From Geosiphon pyriformis (taxonomy: Eukaryota > Glomeromycota > Glomeromycetes > Archaeosporales > Geosiphonaceae), in NCBI GenBank assembly GCA_016748015.1, contig JAAOMT010000328.1, forward strand, positions 755,202-819,201: a stretch of DNA of 64,000 nt, given 5' to 3'. The notes beneath the pieces are model-generated. The model saw only the letters and a list, made by a program, of their open reading frames with translations, ran no database searches and was not told the origin of the DNA. Every line of letters begins with the position of its first letter. Positions within the stretch are counted from its first letter, which is position 1. The position numbers were made by a program, and so were the translations under genes. Shown here piece by piece: positions 10,874 to 21,343 of the stretch.

Positions 10874-12723
10874 TCATACCTTCAACGGGAGGACGGATTT
10901 TATCGTGGACGTGGGTATTCTTCGCATTGAATGTATCAACCACAGAGCGATAGTAAGTAGTGTCAAGCTTCCAGCTTGATGTGCTGATGCTAATGGGATG
11001 GGTACCATATATATCAATGTACTAATCCCCAATGTCGCTTGCATGCTTACAGCACCAAGTAGATAATTACTAGCGCGACGAGCATTGGCCGTAATCGGAA
11101 CACGACGAGAGTAAAACCATAAAGCCGTAATGGCCCCTAAAGTAGTCATGGCCTAAAAATGACGAAAATTAGACTTTATCGTACAAAATAATAAATGAAT
11201 GGGAACTTACCAAGACACGATGATTGAATTGAACAGTAGTGGGGTTATCAAAAAGATTTCTCCATGGGGCTATATCCCCATCATGAACATAATTCTTTGA
11301 AAAAAGTTCATCTTTTGGAGGAATAATGTGGTGACCCATGAAAGGAAATTCGTTGTAAATCAAACCAGCATCTAAACCAGCTACTAGGGCGCCTTAAAAT
11401 TCAAAGGTGATGTTAAAATTGATATATCACTTGAAAATTAATGAGGCTTTCCACTCACCAGAAAGAGTTGTTAAGAAAATTAATGCCGCCGTGGCAATAG
11501 CAGAACCACGAAAGCGCTTGAGAGCAGGATTGATCAACGTAGTGGTAATAGACTTGGTTACAGGATTTTTTCATGATTTATAACGAATAAGTGAATAAGG
11601 AGCAATTAATTTAAATACAAAAAATATCATTTTCCAACCTCACCCTCACCCTCACCCTCACCATTGGAAAAGTTCCTTTGCCAATTTTTGCATCTCTCAA
11701 AATTTGTAAGCCAGTCAATAGCATCCCAGTATATAGAAGAAAAGCGCTGGCTAAATGAGCAGCCAATCGATAATGACTGACGCGTGGAACAGCTCCAGGA
11801 GTTGATAAAAGCTCTTCAGATAGCCCAGACTTCACCATATACCAACCCAAAAATCCCTAGCGATTTCAAGAAAAATGATTCAATCATGAAATCACAAATG
11901 AGCTTTCAAAGGATTATCTTGTTACCTGAAATCCTAAAAGCCCAGCCAATCCAATAACTTTATAAATGGTTGACTTGGTCATATATCCTCGAATTCCAAA
12001 ATAAGCAGCGGGCAAAACAAAAGACAATCCTATAGCGCGTCCCCATACACGATGCGCCCACTCCATGAAGTAAATGAATTTGAAATCAGATATTGACATT
12101 TCAGAGTTGAGTCTATATCAAAGATCTTGTAAGATTGGGTAGGGGGATTTAGCATTTTTTTTTCTCATGATAGATTGGTAAATTAAAAGGGCATACTTTT
12201 TATATTCTGGAAATTGTTTGTACTTTTGAAATTCCTCTAACCATTGACTTTGACTGATGGGTAAAAATATTCCAGTGATAGGTTTCCATTCAACAATGGA
12301 TAAACCACTTTCTGTTAGTCTTGTAAGGCCACCTAACACAACGATACCAAATACTAATGCTGCTGTTCCAAGCAACCAGTAGCCAACGATTGGCTTAGTA
12401 TAAGAGACGGAAGGAGCTTCCACTGGCCTTTCAAAGCGGTATAAAGACCGAAGAAAGAATTTGGGTTCGGAAGAAAGAAAATTTAACTTTTTTTTTGTGT
12501 AAGTCTGGAATAGACCAAGGTAATTTTTTTTTTCTTTAAAAAAGATCCCGGTTTGAGGGCGTCGGGTGAAGTATGAAATAGGTTTGTTTTGAAACCAATT
12601 CAATCTTGGGAAACTGCTCAGCACCTTATTTTGCCGAAAGATGGTAGAGACAGTTTTACAGGAAGAACACGGACGTCTCGGGATATAGAAGAGATCAGTA
12701 CCTATTACACGAAGTGGGAACAT
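10874..12723 (-). CDS. COX15: Heme A synthase COX15
   Basis: Six exons (12723-12197, 12112-11926, 11856-11662, 11552-11459, 11392-11211, 11152-10874) join in phase to 487 residues, the expected size. COX15 oxidises heme O to heme A in the mitochondrial inner membrane for cytochrome oxidase. Visible landmarks are a basic presequence-like N-terminus (MFPLRVIG...IPRRPCSSC), [20 protein letters not shown] (TM1) with [19 protein letters not shown], then the heme-ligand histidines in [29 protein letters not shown] and [12 protein letters not shown]. Two upstream in-frame ATGs (12771, 12801) would add 16 or 26 residues; 12723 is chosen because it gives the most presequence-like start. The donor after exon 3 sits in a tandem GTGAGG array. 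Confidence 0.93.
11638..11661 (-). repeat. Tandem GTGAGG array overlapping the exon-3 donor of COX15
   Basis: On the minus strand the sequence after the exon-3 ATG codon is about four copies of GTGAGG. Each copy can serve as a 5' splice site, and each downstream use would add Val-Arg without changing frame. Confidence 0.7.
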
Positions 12724-12880
12724 CTTCCAAAGGCTATTATTAAGATAAAAAGTAATATCTTTCAATTTCATGAGATAATATATAATTTTTATGATCTGCA
12801 ATCATGATATTTGGGAGGATCCATCCAAGTTTCTTCATCTTGTCACTTTGAATTTATGATTTTCTGAACGCTCACGCACG

Positions 12881-13644
12881 ATGTCTCAAAATCTCATCGA
12901 ATCACCTTACGGATTAACGTTTATAGAGATCGCAAAAGCTTTGGGAAATTCAGCAACAGTTCATCTTAAAAGCGGACGAAAAATTGATGGATATCTTTAT
13001 AACATTGATCCAACAACTTTTACAATCTTGTTGTTGAAGGTTTTTAATTGGGTTCCATTTTTATCAATTTTAACACTGTAGGAAATTATTAGAAACTTTG
13101 AAAAAAATAGGGAGAATTTTCGGAAAGCAAAAATCCCAATGAATTCAAAATCTTTGCAATCATGAATCATGCTATAGACAAATTACAAGGTTTCAAAAAA
13201 GAAAAAAGTTTCTTGTGTTTCTTTTTAAAGCGAAACAGGGATTAAATCTTTTCGATTATATTCTATAGTAAAATCCACAGAAGATTCTATTCAGAAAGAA
13301 ACTTTGGACTCCCTCATCAACACTAGGATAGAAGAGTTTGCCGTTGATTCGGAGGAAATGCAACAACGTAAAAAGAGCGTAATTAGCTTATTTGAATCGG
13401 TAAGGAAAATGGGAGAAGGTTTGAATTTTATTATCGAAATTTTTAAGGATTCACTTTGGACTTTTGCTTTCCTCAGAATAGGATACCAGTGAAATACAGC
13501 TTGAAAGATCCAACGCTTCACATAATGGAAAGAGCACATATCAATCCTCCATATGTATCAGATTCGATTAGCTGTGATAACGAAATCATTTTGAAAAGGG
13601 TCAAGGAAATGATTTCACAAATTCCGTTTAGCTCGTCAACTTGA
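12881..13644 (+). CDS. GEMIN6: GEMIN6 homologue (SMN complex, Sm-like fold)
   Basis: Four exons (12881-13039, 13111-13189, 13269-13399, 13477-13644) give 178 residues against about 167 in human GEMIN6. The N-terminal Sm-like half reads IEIAKALGNSATVHLKSGRK, IDGYLYNIDPTTFTILLL and FKIFAIMNHAIDKLQ. A helical linker follows, then the diagnostic C-terminus HINPPYVSDSISCDNEIILK with RVKEMI, which parallels the human segment around IDPPYGP and NEIILSRV. GEMIN6 pairs with GEMIN7 in the SMN complex that loads Sm rings on snRNAs. An LSM protein was considered, but the conserved C-terminal domain argues for GEMIN6. The gene diverges from COX15 across about 157 bp. Confidence 0.85.
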
Positions 13645-14277
13645 TTTTAGTTTCAAAAGGTTAAAGAAGGTTCGTAAGTATAAAATATGTAGTGGTCAAG
13701 TTGGAGACACATCAAAGGGGAAGAGAAAAATATCTCTTTTTGACGTGCACTATGCACCCACAAAGGTTTTATATGTCAGAGATCTCACTGGCATTCAAAG
13801 TTAGTTGGGCAAAACGCCCAAAAAAAATTTGTGCTTAGCATATTTTAGAAGGCTCTCGAGATAAAAGCTCTTCGAAAGCTAAGCAGCCTAATAAGATGGA
13901 GTTAATGACAAGTAAATGAGAATATTTTCAAATGGTTGATTTCTTTTTATTTGGATCAGTCACATTTTTTTTTTGTTCCCTAATTAGTGTTGCGGCTTTT
14001 CTGGCTTTTTTTAATTATCACAATTTTTTTATTTGGCAAATTCAGCTAGAAACTGTAATCTTTCGCAGATATTCAATAGAATATAGAGAACATATTTCAA
14101 TAGCCTTTCGGAAATTAAGAATAAAATTAATTTCTCACATCTTTTAAATAATAAAGATTGCAACTAAAACAGAAGCAATCATTCTATAAGTTTAGATGGT
14201 TGATAAGATATTAAATAATCAGCTTTTTACTTGAATCTTGGAAAATTTGAACAGTTATTTTTTTATTTATCATTAAA

Positions 14278-14321
<44 letters not shown>
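14278..14321. repeat. (ATT)n microsatellite
   Basis: About 14-15 uninterrupted ATT units. Confidence 0.95.
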
Positions 14322-14322
<1 letters not shown>

Positions 14323-14477
14323 AAGTATTTATTAATAATTAATCATATTTGGTTCAAAGTTTATAGATTTTTACTTATACAGTATTTTCAACATTTATAT
14401 AAAATTTATAATCAAACAATTTGTTTAATCTTTAATAGATGATGATAAGATTACTAATCAAGATTGATCATGATGAT

Positions 14478-14505
14478 AATATAATAATAATAATAATAAT
14501 AATAA
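14478..14505. repeat. (ATA)n microsatellite
   Basis: About nine ATA/TAA units, 150 bp from the ATT array. Confidence 0.9.
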
Positions 14506-14748
14506 AAATAAAAGTAATATGATTTACAGACTCCTAACATGTGAAAAAAACGATCGCCATTTTCTGACGTAAGTATTTCTTCATATTCTCGCATGAATCC
14601 GACGAAATGATCCACAACGTGAGTAAAAAAGAGCAACAAACAAAAAAAAAAAAAGAGAAATCTCGGAGGGAGTGATTAGAAATTTACATTTAGATTATTG
14701 GAAGGGATCATCATAAGAACTGGTTTTAATTCCTAAATCAAATTTATT

Positions 14749-14767
14749 ACAACAACAACAACAACAA
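14749..14767. repeat. (CAA)n microsatellite
   Basis: Six CAA units. Confidence 0.85.
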
Positions 14768-15455
14768 ATTCGGCAAAGATAAAATTTGGTTACACTACCA
14801 ACTATAAATTGAAATCGATAATTTTTTTTGTTGTGTATTACACTTAAAGGAAGCTGACTTGTCAGTAAAAATTTAATTTTTCTTCTTCATGTGGGCGTAA
14901 TAGAAAAACTTTATATATTATTTGGGCACGTTGAAAGAATTGGCTATCATAAAAAAGTATTGGAACTCTTTTTGGCTTAAATTTCTATGACTCAAAAAAA
15001 AACATTCTTTTAAAAATGAAAATGAGATTGTCTTTTGAATTAACAATGAACATTGTATTAAACCTGATTAATCATACAATATTGCTTTTAATGAGGTTTA
15101 AATCACCCAACAATGATTCATGTTACTCAATGAACTAACTTTGGTGTGGTCTAGAAACAGGTAAAAAAAATTTGGTATCACCTAGGAAACCGAAAAGTAC
15201 AGATGCACGTTAAAAAGATAATCCTCACACGCTGTTCACAAATGGTTGGTTCTGTAAATGTCATTAAATTTTTTAGCAATTTTTAGCATTTTACAAAAAG
15301 TTTAATCACTGACATCATGTTCAACATACTTACTTGCCATTTCTAGTAAGGGGAACTTCTTGGGCTGATTTAAACATTCCATGATCACTTGTATTTATCA
15401 AATATCTATAGCAGGATGGTTTCTAAAAGATTTCTTTGAAAATTTGTGGCCCTAG

Positions 15456-15463
15456 AGAAAGAA

Positions 15464-15531
<68 letters not shown>

Positions 15532-15534
15532 AGG
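15456..15534. repeat. (GAAA)n microsatellite
   Basis: About 19 tetranucleotide units, passing into GGAAGGAGG-type repeats to about 15556. The repeat keeps reading frames open on the minus strand (Phe-Leu-Ser-Phe repeats), which I do not treat as protein. Confidence 0.95.
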
Positions 15535-16013
15535 AAGGAGGGAAGGAGGGAAGGAAAAAAAAAATTTTTTTTCCTTTCCTCGAATTTTTTGTGAAAAAAG
15601 CTGAAAAATAATTTCGCAACACCTGATGATTGATGGCAACGTGTAAACAATATCATGGGAAAGTGTGCAAATTTTTGTGGGAGACACCACAGAAAATATG
15701 CACAGAAAGCAGATTTCAGAGTAATCCGTATTTTTAGCATTTAAAAAGGAGAAAAAAAAAACACCAACCAATTCTATTATTTTGGTCAAGTAACCATTTT
15801 CTCAGTTATTAACACGCATTTTTTTTTCCATAAACCAACCAATTAACTTCGTCATCTTTTTACTCCAATAGTATAGACGCAATGTTGTCTGTATTACTTG
15901 TAAAAAGGTAAAATGCGGGAATGAAAATGTTTGGTGCGTTCACTATAAAAATATTTTTAATATTCCTGTCACATTGTCTCTGATACCTTATTAATAATAG
16001 CATTAGTATTAGT

Positions 16014-16016
16014 GGT

Positions 16017-16051
<35 letters not shown>

Positions 16052-16102
16052 ATAGTAGTAATAGTAATAATAGTAGTAGTAGCAATAGTAGTAATAGTAC
16101 TA
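16014..16102. repeat. (GTA)n microsatellite with interruptions
   Basis: About 11 pure AGT/GTA units followed by interrupted AGTAAT units. Confidence 0.9.
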
Positions 16103-16537
16103 GTAACTCTTAGATTCAATAGAGATTAATGTAGCAATTCTTTAGATGTAATAGAGATTGAAAAAAAAAAAAAAACCAAAAATCTTTTTCGATTTATGCA
16201 AGCCCTACCGAACCATGTTCCCAAATGTGTGATTTATTAATGATTGGTGAATAAAAAGGCACCCCTTCATTCGTTCAAAATTTTCAGTGAACTTGTAACC
16301 CTAGCCCAATTGATATTGATCCTATTTTGATTTTTTTTGCTTGATCCCCTCATAACCCCCTTTCCCTTTTTAAAAACCTCACTTGATCATATTTTTCAAA
16401 AAGTTATCTTTCCTTCCACTTTAACCACTCTTTTTTTCTTTCAAAAATTCAAATAATCTCCTCTTAAACTCTTTACCTCCAATAGGTAATCTTTCTTCAA
16501 AAAATATTATTTACATCAACTTTAATCTTCTTCAAAA

Positions 16538-18449
16538 ATGAGAGAAATTATTCACTTGCAAACTGGTATGTACTTGTTATAGTGCTTTACTTTACTGTTT
16601 TTTACGCGCTTTTTTTCCTTTCACCCTTACTAACAAAACTATTAATTTGCCTTTTGTTTTTTTAATAACCCCCTGATCCTCAGGACAATGCGGTAATCAG
16701 GTAAACTATTCAAAAACAATCGAGATGTGTTAGTGGGAGAACCTTTCAGACTTTATCAAAAACTACGTGTTAAAAGACGCGTCTTATTTTGCTTTTGCTT
16801 CCGAGCTCATCTTGGGTTTATTACCCTTTTCTTTGCTCACGTTGATCTCTCTTTACTTTTCCATAGATTGGTCAAAAGTTCTGGGAGACCATCTCCGCGG
16901 AACACGGTCTAGACCCAAACGGTTCTTATGTAGGTGATAGTGATTTACAGTTAGAACGTATCAACGTTTATTACACTGAGGCGATGGGTGGCAAATATGT
17001 ACCAAGGTAAGAAGAGATATTTGTCGATTTTCTTGTACAATTTCTTTCCATATCATAATTCTCTTGTATCCGAAATTTATCAATCGATCGGAATTTTTTT
17101 CAGGGCCATTTTAATAGATCTCGAACCTGTCACCATGGACTCAATCAGATCCAGTCCATATGGAGGACTCTTTAGACCTGATAATTTCGTATTTGGCCAA
17201 TCTGGTGCAGGTAACAATTGGGCCAAAGGTTACTACACAGAAGGTGCCGAACTCGTTGATTCCATCCTTGATGTCCTAAGGAAAGAAGCCGAAGCTGCTG
17301 ACTGCCTTCAAGGGTTTCAAGTAACTCATTCTCTAGGTGGTGGTACCGGTTCCGGTCTAGGTTCCTTGCTCTTATCAAAGATCCGTGAAGAATATCCGGA
17401 TCGTATGCTATGCACATTTTCCGTGGTTCCTTCACCAAAGGTTTCCGATACTGTCGTAGAACCATACAATGCTGTATTATCGGTTCATCAATTAGTCGAA
17501 AACAGCGATGAAACCTTCTGCATTGACAACGAGGCCTTGTACGACATTTGCTTCCGCACATTAAAATTAACCAATCCTACATATGGCGACTTGAATCATT
17601 TGGTTTCGGCTGTGATGAGTGGTATTACAACATGTTTGAGATTCCCTGGTCAACTAAATAGTGACTTGAGAAAATTGGCTGTTAACATGGGTATGTTGTT
17701 TTATATTCATTTTTTGAAGCTTTCATCAATCTCTCTCTCTCTTCAACCTTGAACTTATTGAGTGCAATTATTGAAATTTTCAAATAGTTCCTTTTCCTCG
17801 TCTCCACTTTTTCATGGTTGGTTTCGCACCATTGACCGCACGTGGATCACAATCATTCCGTGCACTCACAGTTGCTGAACTGACAACACAAATGTTTGAC
17901 GCACGTAATATGATGGCTGCATCAGATCCACGACATGGTCGTTACCTTACCGTAGCCACAATCTTTCGTGGAAAACTCTCAACTAAAGAAGTGGAACAAC
18001 AGATGCATACCATCCAAACGAAAAATTCTTCCTACTTTGTCGAATGGATCCCGTCCAATGTCAAAACCGCAGTGTGCGACATTCCTCCTATTGGCCTCAC
18101 GATGTCTGGTACTTTCCTCGGTAATAGCACCGCCATTCAAGAGCTCTTTAAACGCATCAGCACACAATTCACCGCAATGTTTAGAAGAAAAGCTTTCTTG
18201 CATTGGTACACTGGTGAGGGAATGGATGAAATGGAATTCACAGAGGCCGAATCTAACATGAACGATCTTGTATCCGAATATCAACAATACCAGGATGCAG
18301 CTGGTAATTATCATTTTTCTTATTTTGAATTTCTTTTTTCCAAGCAAAACTCATTAACCCTAAATCTTTTCCTTTCCTTTGAAGCCGAAGACGAGGGTGG
18401 GGATTACGAAGAAGCGGAGGACGAATACGTTGCTGAGGGCGAAGAATAA
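16538..18449 (+). CDS. TUB2: Beta-tubulin
   Basis: Six exons (16538-16565, 16684-16700, 16867-17006, 17104-17690, 17788-18303, 18385-18449) give 450 residues. The N-terminal [15 protein letters not shown] carries the MREI autoregulatory tetrapeptide and is split over two tiny exons of 28 and 17 bases. The GTP-binding loop [27 protein letters not shown], and the acidic C-terminal tail [20 protein letters not shown] are all present. Residues linked to benzimidazole response look sensitive-type: Phe in CTFSVVPSP (position 167) and Glu/Phe in SDETFC (198/200). The protein polymerises with alpha-tubulin into microtubules. Confidence 0.97.
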
Positions 18450-19067
18450 TAAAATCTCCAAAAGTAGTTTGTCTACAAGTTATATATTGCATTTTATAAA
18501 ATTTCTTGATTCTTTGCTTTTTTTAGAATATTCCTTAAAACATCATAAAATTCTCAGGTTATTTCTTCGTCTGTAATATAAATTTGCTGTTGCTCTCTTC
18601 CTTTCTTAATCTTCCTTCTATTTCTTTATTAATTTTTTTCCTCTTTGAGTCAACCACCTCTTAATCACTGCAAAATAATTATTAGAAGATATGCTTCAGA
18701 CAAGCAGAGAATTTGTATCGTAACCTCGCATCTATATCTTAATAATTTCTTGTGGAGGAACGAAAGAAATAACAATTTGAACATTTCCCCTTTTTCATCG
18801 GCGGTAGTTTGTATGATCAGCATTTGCAAAGTTTAGCCATTATTTTTTTTTATGAGACACAATAAAGGGTGTTGTTATACATATAACCAGCGCAATCATT
18901 AAGATAAGGGAATTATCATAAATAAATAAAGATAATTCTATTTGGTGATATCCCAAGTGAAATTTACCAACCGCCCAGTTAAATTAGAGAAATTATGGGT
19001 TAAATTGATCAAGACAGAAACAGGGAAATAAGAATCCCCAATCACGTATTCTATCTTTCCCTTCATT
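18450..19067. other. Spacer between convergent beta-tubulin and UPF0390 genes
   Basis: 3' flanks of two convergent genes. T-rich after the tubulin stop; no further gene seen. Confidence 0.5.
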
Positions 19068-19382
19068 TCAATTCAAACGTTTGCTTTTATTTTGTCTTTT
19101 TCTCTCATCCTTCTTCCCGTTTGAATCTTTCGCAGCATCCTTTGTGTCTGTTTTCACAATGCTAAATTTCTTACCACCTCCGACCGCAGCAGCTTTTAAT
19201 ATCAATTTAGTTTCTATATCTTTATTGATGGCCGATGACAATTTCTTACGAATGGCTTCTTGTTGAACGCGACCATGCTTTTTGGGCGCGATCACACGAG
19301 TCCCTTTCTTTAATACGGGTGGTGTGGATTTCTTGGAAGAGGTTGTGGAACGTGAAGGTTTTTTCAGGGTACCTTGGACCAT
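19068..19382 (-). CDS. UPF0390/DUF2462 small basic protein
   Basis: A single-exon, 104-residue, strongly basic protein. It starts MVQGTLKKPSRST and contains LKKGTRVIAPKKHGRVQQEA, the conserved block of the UPF0390 (DUF2462) family of small probable nucleolar proteins, then SSAINKDIETKLILKAAAVG and a Lys/Arg-rich tail. The upstream in-frame codons (to 19436) are hydrophobic and unlike the family, so the MVQG start is preferred. Molecular role is not established. A CACGTG box lies about 155 bp upstream. Confidence 0.85.
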   Translation of the reverse strand: MVQGTLKKPSRSTTSSKKSTPPVLKKGTRVIAPKKHGRVQQEAIRKKLSSAINKDIETKLILKAAAVGGGKKFSIVKTDTKDAAKDSNGKKDERKRQNKSKRLN

Positions 19383-19535
19383 GTTTGATTGATGAAGTGA
19401 TAGAATTTGAAATGTGAACAAGGTGAAATTAAACAAACCAATTCTATCCTATGAATCTTTTAAGAAATGATTTTGTTTTTGAATGGTATTTCAAAAGAGC
19501 AATAGAATAATTATAGCGTGTTTGATGACTGATTT

Positions 19536-19541
19536 CACGTG
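19536..19541. promoter_or_regulatory. CACGTG box upstream of the UPF0390 gene
   Basis: TTCACGTGAC contains the palindromic E-box CACGTG, bound in fungi by bHLH factors. It is related to the ATCACATGAT boxes elsewhere in the window. Function inferred only. Confidence 0.35.
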
Positions 19542-19559
19542 ACTTTTTAAATAGATTGT

Positions 19560-20990
19560 GGAGTTTATTAAATGATTTATTCTTGTAACCAAATATAATC
19601 AACATTTATTTAAATTAGAAAAAAAAACATTATTAAAAAATTTTTTTTGAAATAATATAAAAAAATTAAAACAATACCAACAAATATAATTTAAAACAAT
19701 CTATTATTAAATATTAAAATATTTTTATTTAAAATAACAATAAACTAAATTTATTTTAATACTAAATTTACATTATGAAATTAAATTATTTAAGTATTGT
19801 TTATATTAAATATAAAAAAATAAAATAGTTAAATTATATATTTATATGTATTATCATAAAAAATATTAAAAAAAATATTATTTATAAATTTTAAAAAATA
19901 TAAACTGCATAATTAAAGTTTGTAAAAAAAGTGTTTAAAGTTTTATAAAATTTTAAAAACATAAAATTTACAAACAAAAATAATAAATTAAATACTATAA
20001 AATAAATATATATATATAGTTTTAACAAAAAAATTTATATTAAAAAATTAATTTGTTAATATTTTAAAAATTTTTAAATTTATTAAAATAATAATAAATA
20101 AATTAATAAAATTTATGTATTATTTATAATTAAACACAAAAAATATATAAATATTAATTGTTAAATTAAAAACAAATCACAAAAAATTTGACATATTTTT
20201 TAAAACAGTTTTAAAAATAATAGAAAACAATAAAATTAATAAGTTTTAAGACATAATTTTAAAAAATAAAATTATGTTTAATTTAAATTAGCTAAACTAT
20301 AATAAATTAAGTAATAAATTAAGTTTTTTTTTTTAATTTAAATTATTATTAAACAGATTATATAACACACAATATTACAAATAGAAATGTTTTATATAAT
20401 AAATAATATTGTTTTAATTAGTTTAAGTAAATTATATACAGCAAAAGTACAAGCTGTATTTATTATAAAATATTTTAGTTTTATGTACATAAACAGTAAT
20501 TAGGCCATATTTAAGCAATAAAAAAAATAATAATTATTTTACTTGAACTTATTTATAATTAAAATTACACATAAAACAAATTTTAACAAAATAAGAATCA
20601 ATTTACTTAAATAATTATTTTACTTATTTAAATTATTTATAATCAAAATTATTTTTTGAATTTACATTAATAATATTTAAAACAAAACATAGAATAAATA
20701 CTAATAATTTTATTTATAGCTAAAAACAAAAACAGACTTTAAAAAGAGAAATAAATATAAAAATTCAAATCATATAAAGCAAAAAATGTTTGCCCAAAAT
20801 TTTTTGTGTTTAATACTTTACAATTTATACAAATTATTTGTAACAAAATTTTTTTTTTTTTGAGAATTAATCAAGAATTCAAGTTAACTTAAAATGTAAA
20901 ATTCTTTGCTAGTTTGTTTTCTTTTATTTTTTTAAATTACAATACTTATTAAGGAACAAAAAGAAAAATTTACCTGTTATCTTAATCGCA
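19560..20990. other. AT-rich block, probably decayed transposon DNA
   Basis: About 1.4 kb of extremely AT-rich sequence between the UPF0390 and CTR9 genes. Bases 20402-20435 (AATATTGTTTTAATTAGTTT...) resemble the decayed LINE 3' UTR tracts at 2425-2480 and 50820-50880, which suggests LINE origin for at least that part. Nothing coding is seen. Confidence 0.45.
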
Positions 20991-21343
20991 ATTAGTTTTT
21001 AATCTCACTGAAGAAAAAATTGCTACGTTAAAAATCAAGGAATTCTTAGTCTAATGGATTTTTTTTAACAGGAAAAAGCCTGGATTAGTTTTATTTTTGC
21101 ATCACATTTCGATGTCGATCAGACCGAACATGTATAAACTTATGGGGAAATTAGAAATTACTAATATACAATGGGAGTGAGCAGACTTGTCTCAAAGAGT
21201 CCAAGATCTAGAATAATCTTCTGCAAATCAATAGATCAATCATTAAAAAATGTAGGTCGCAGAAAATTCTTGAATAAAATATACTTTCCTTTCATTTCAT
21301 ATCGCTCTTTTTCATCCCTTTCCTGGTCCGAAGCTCCCTATAA

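Larger units (their letters stand above)
13645..16537. other. Microsatellite-rich spacer upstream of beta-tubulin
   Basis: About 2.9 kb with no gene I can support. It holds several simple repeats, listed separately. Near 13803-13820 there is a TTGGGC/GCCCAA hairpin followed by an A-run. Bases 14639-14530 on the minus strand are open and read VVDHFVGFMREYEEIL with donor-like flanks, perhaps an exon relic. Before the tubulin ATG (about 16310-16530) the plus strand is strongly pyrimidine-rich, as in promoters of highly expressed fungal genes, with a TATA-like AATAAAAAGG at 16251-16260. Confidence 0.5.

Noticed and set aside
11638-11661. CCCTCA repeats as interstitial telomere sequence
   Set aside because: The expected fungal unit is TTAGGG; this array is coding/splice sequence of COX15.
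14530-14639. Possible minus-strand exon reading VVDHFVGFMREYEEIL
   Set aside because: Isolated, no partner exon, no family recognised; mentioned only in the spacer description.
15406-15789. Minus-strand frames rich in Phe-Leu-Ser repeats
   Set aside because: They are kept open only by the GAAA microsatellite; flanks show no coding signal.
17172-17561. Long antisense frame in beta-tubulin
   Set aside because: Shadow of a strongly codon-biased exon; no homology to a known protein.
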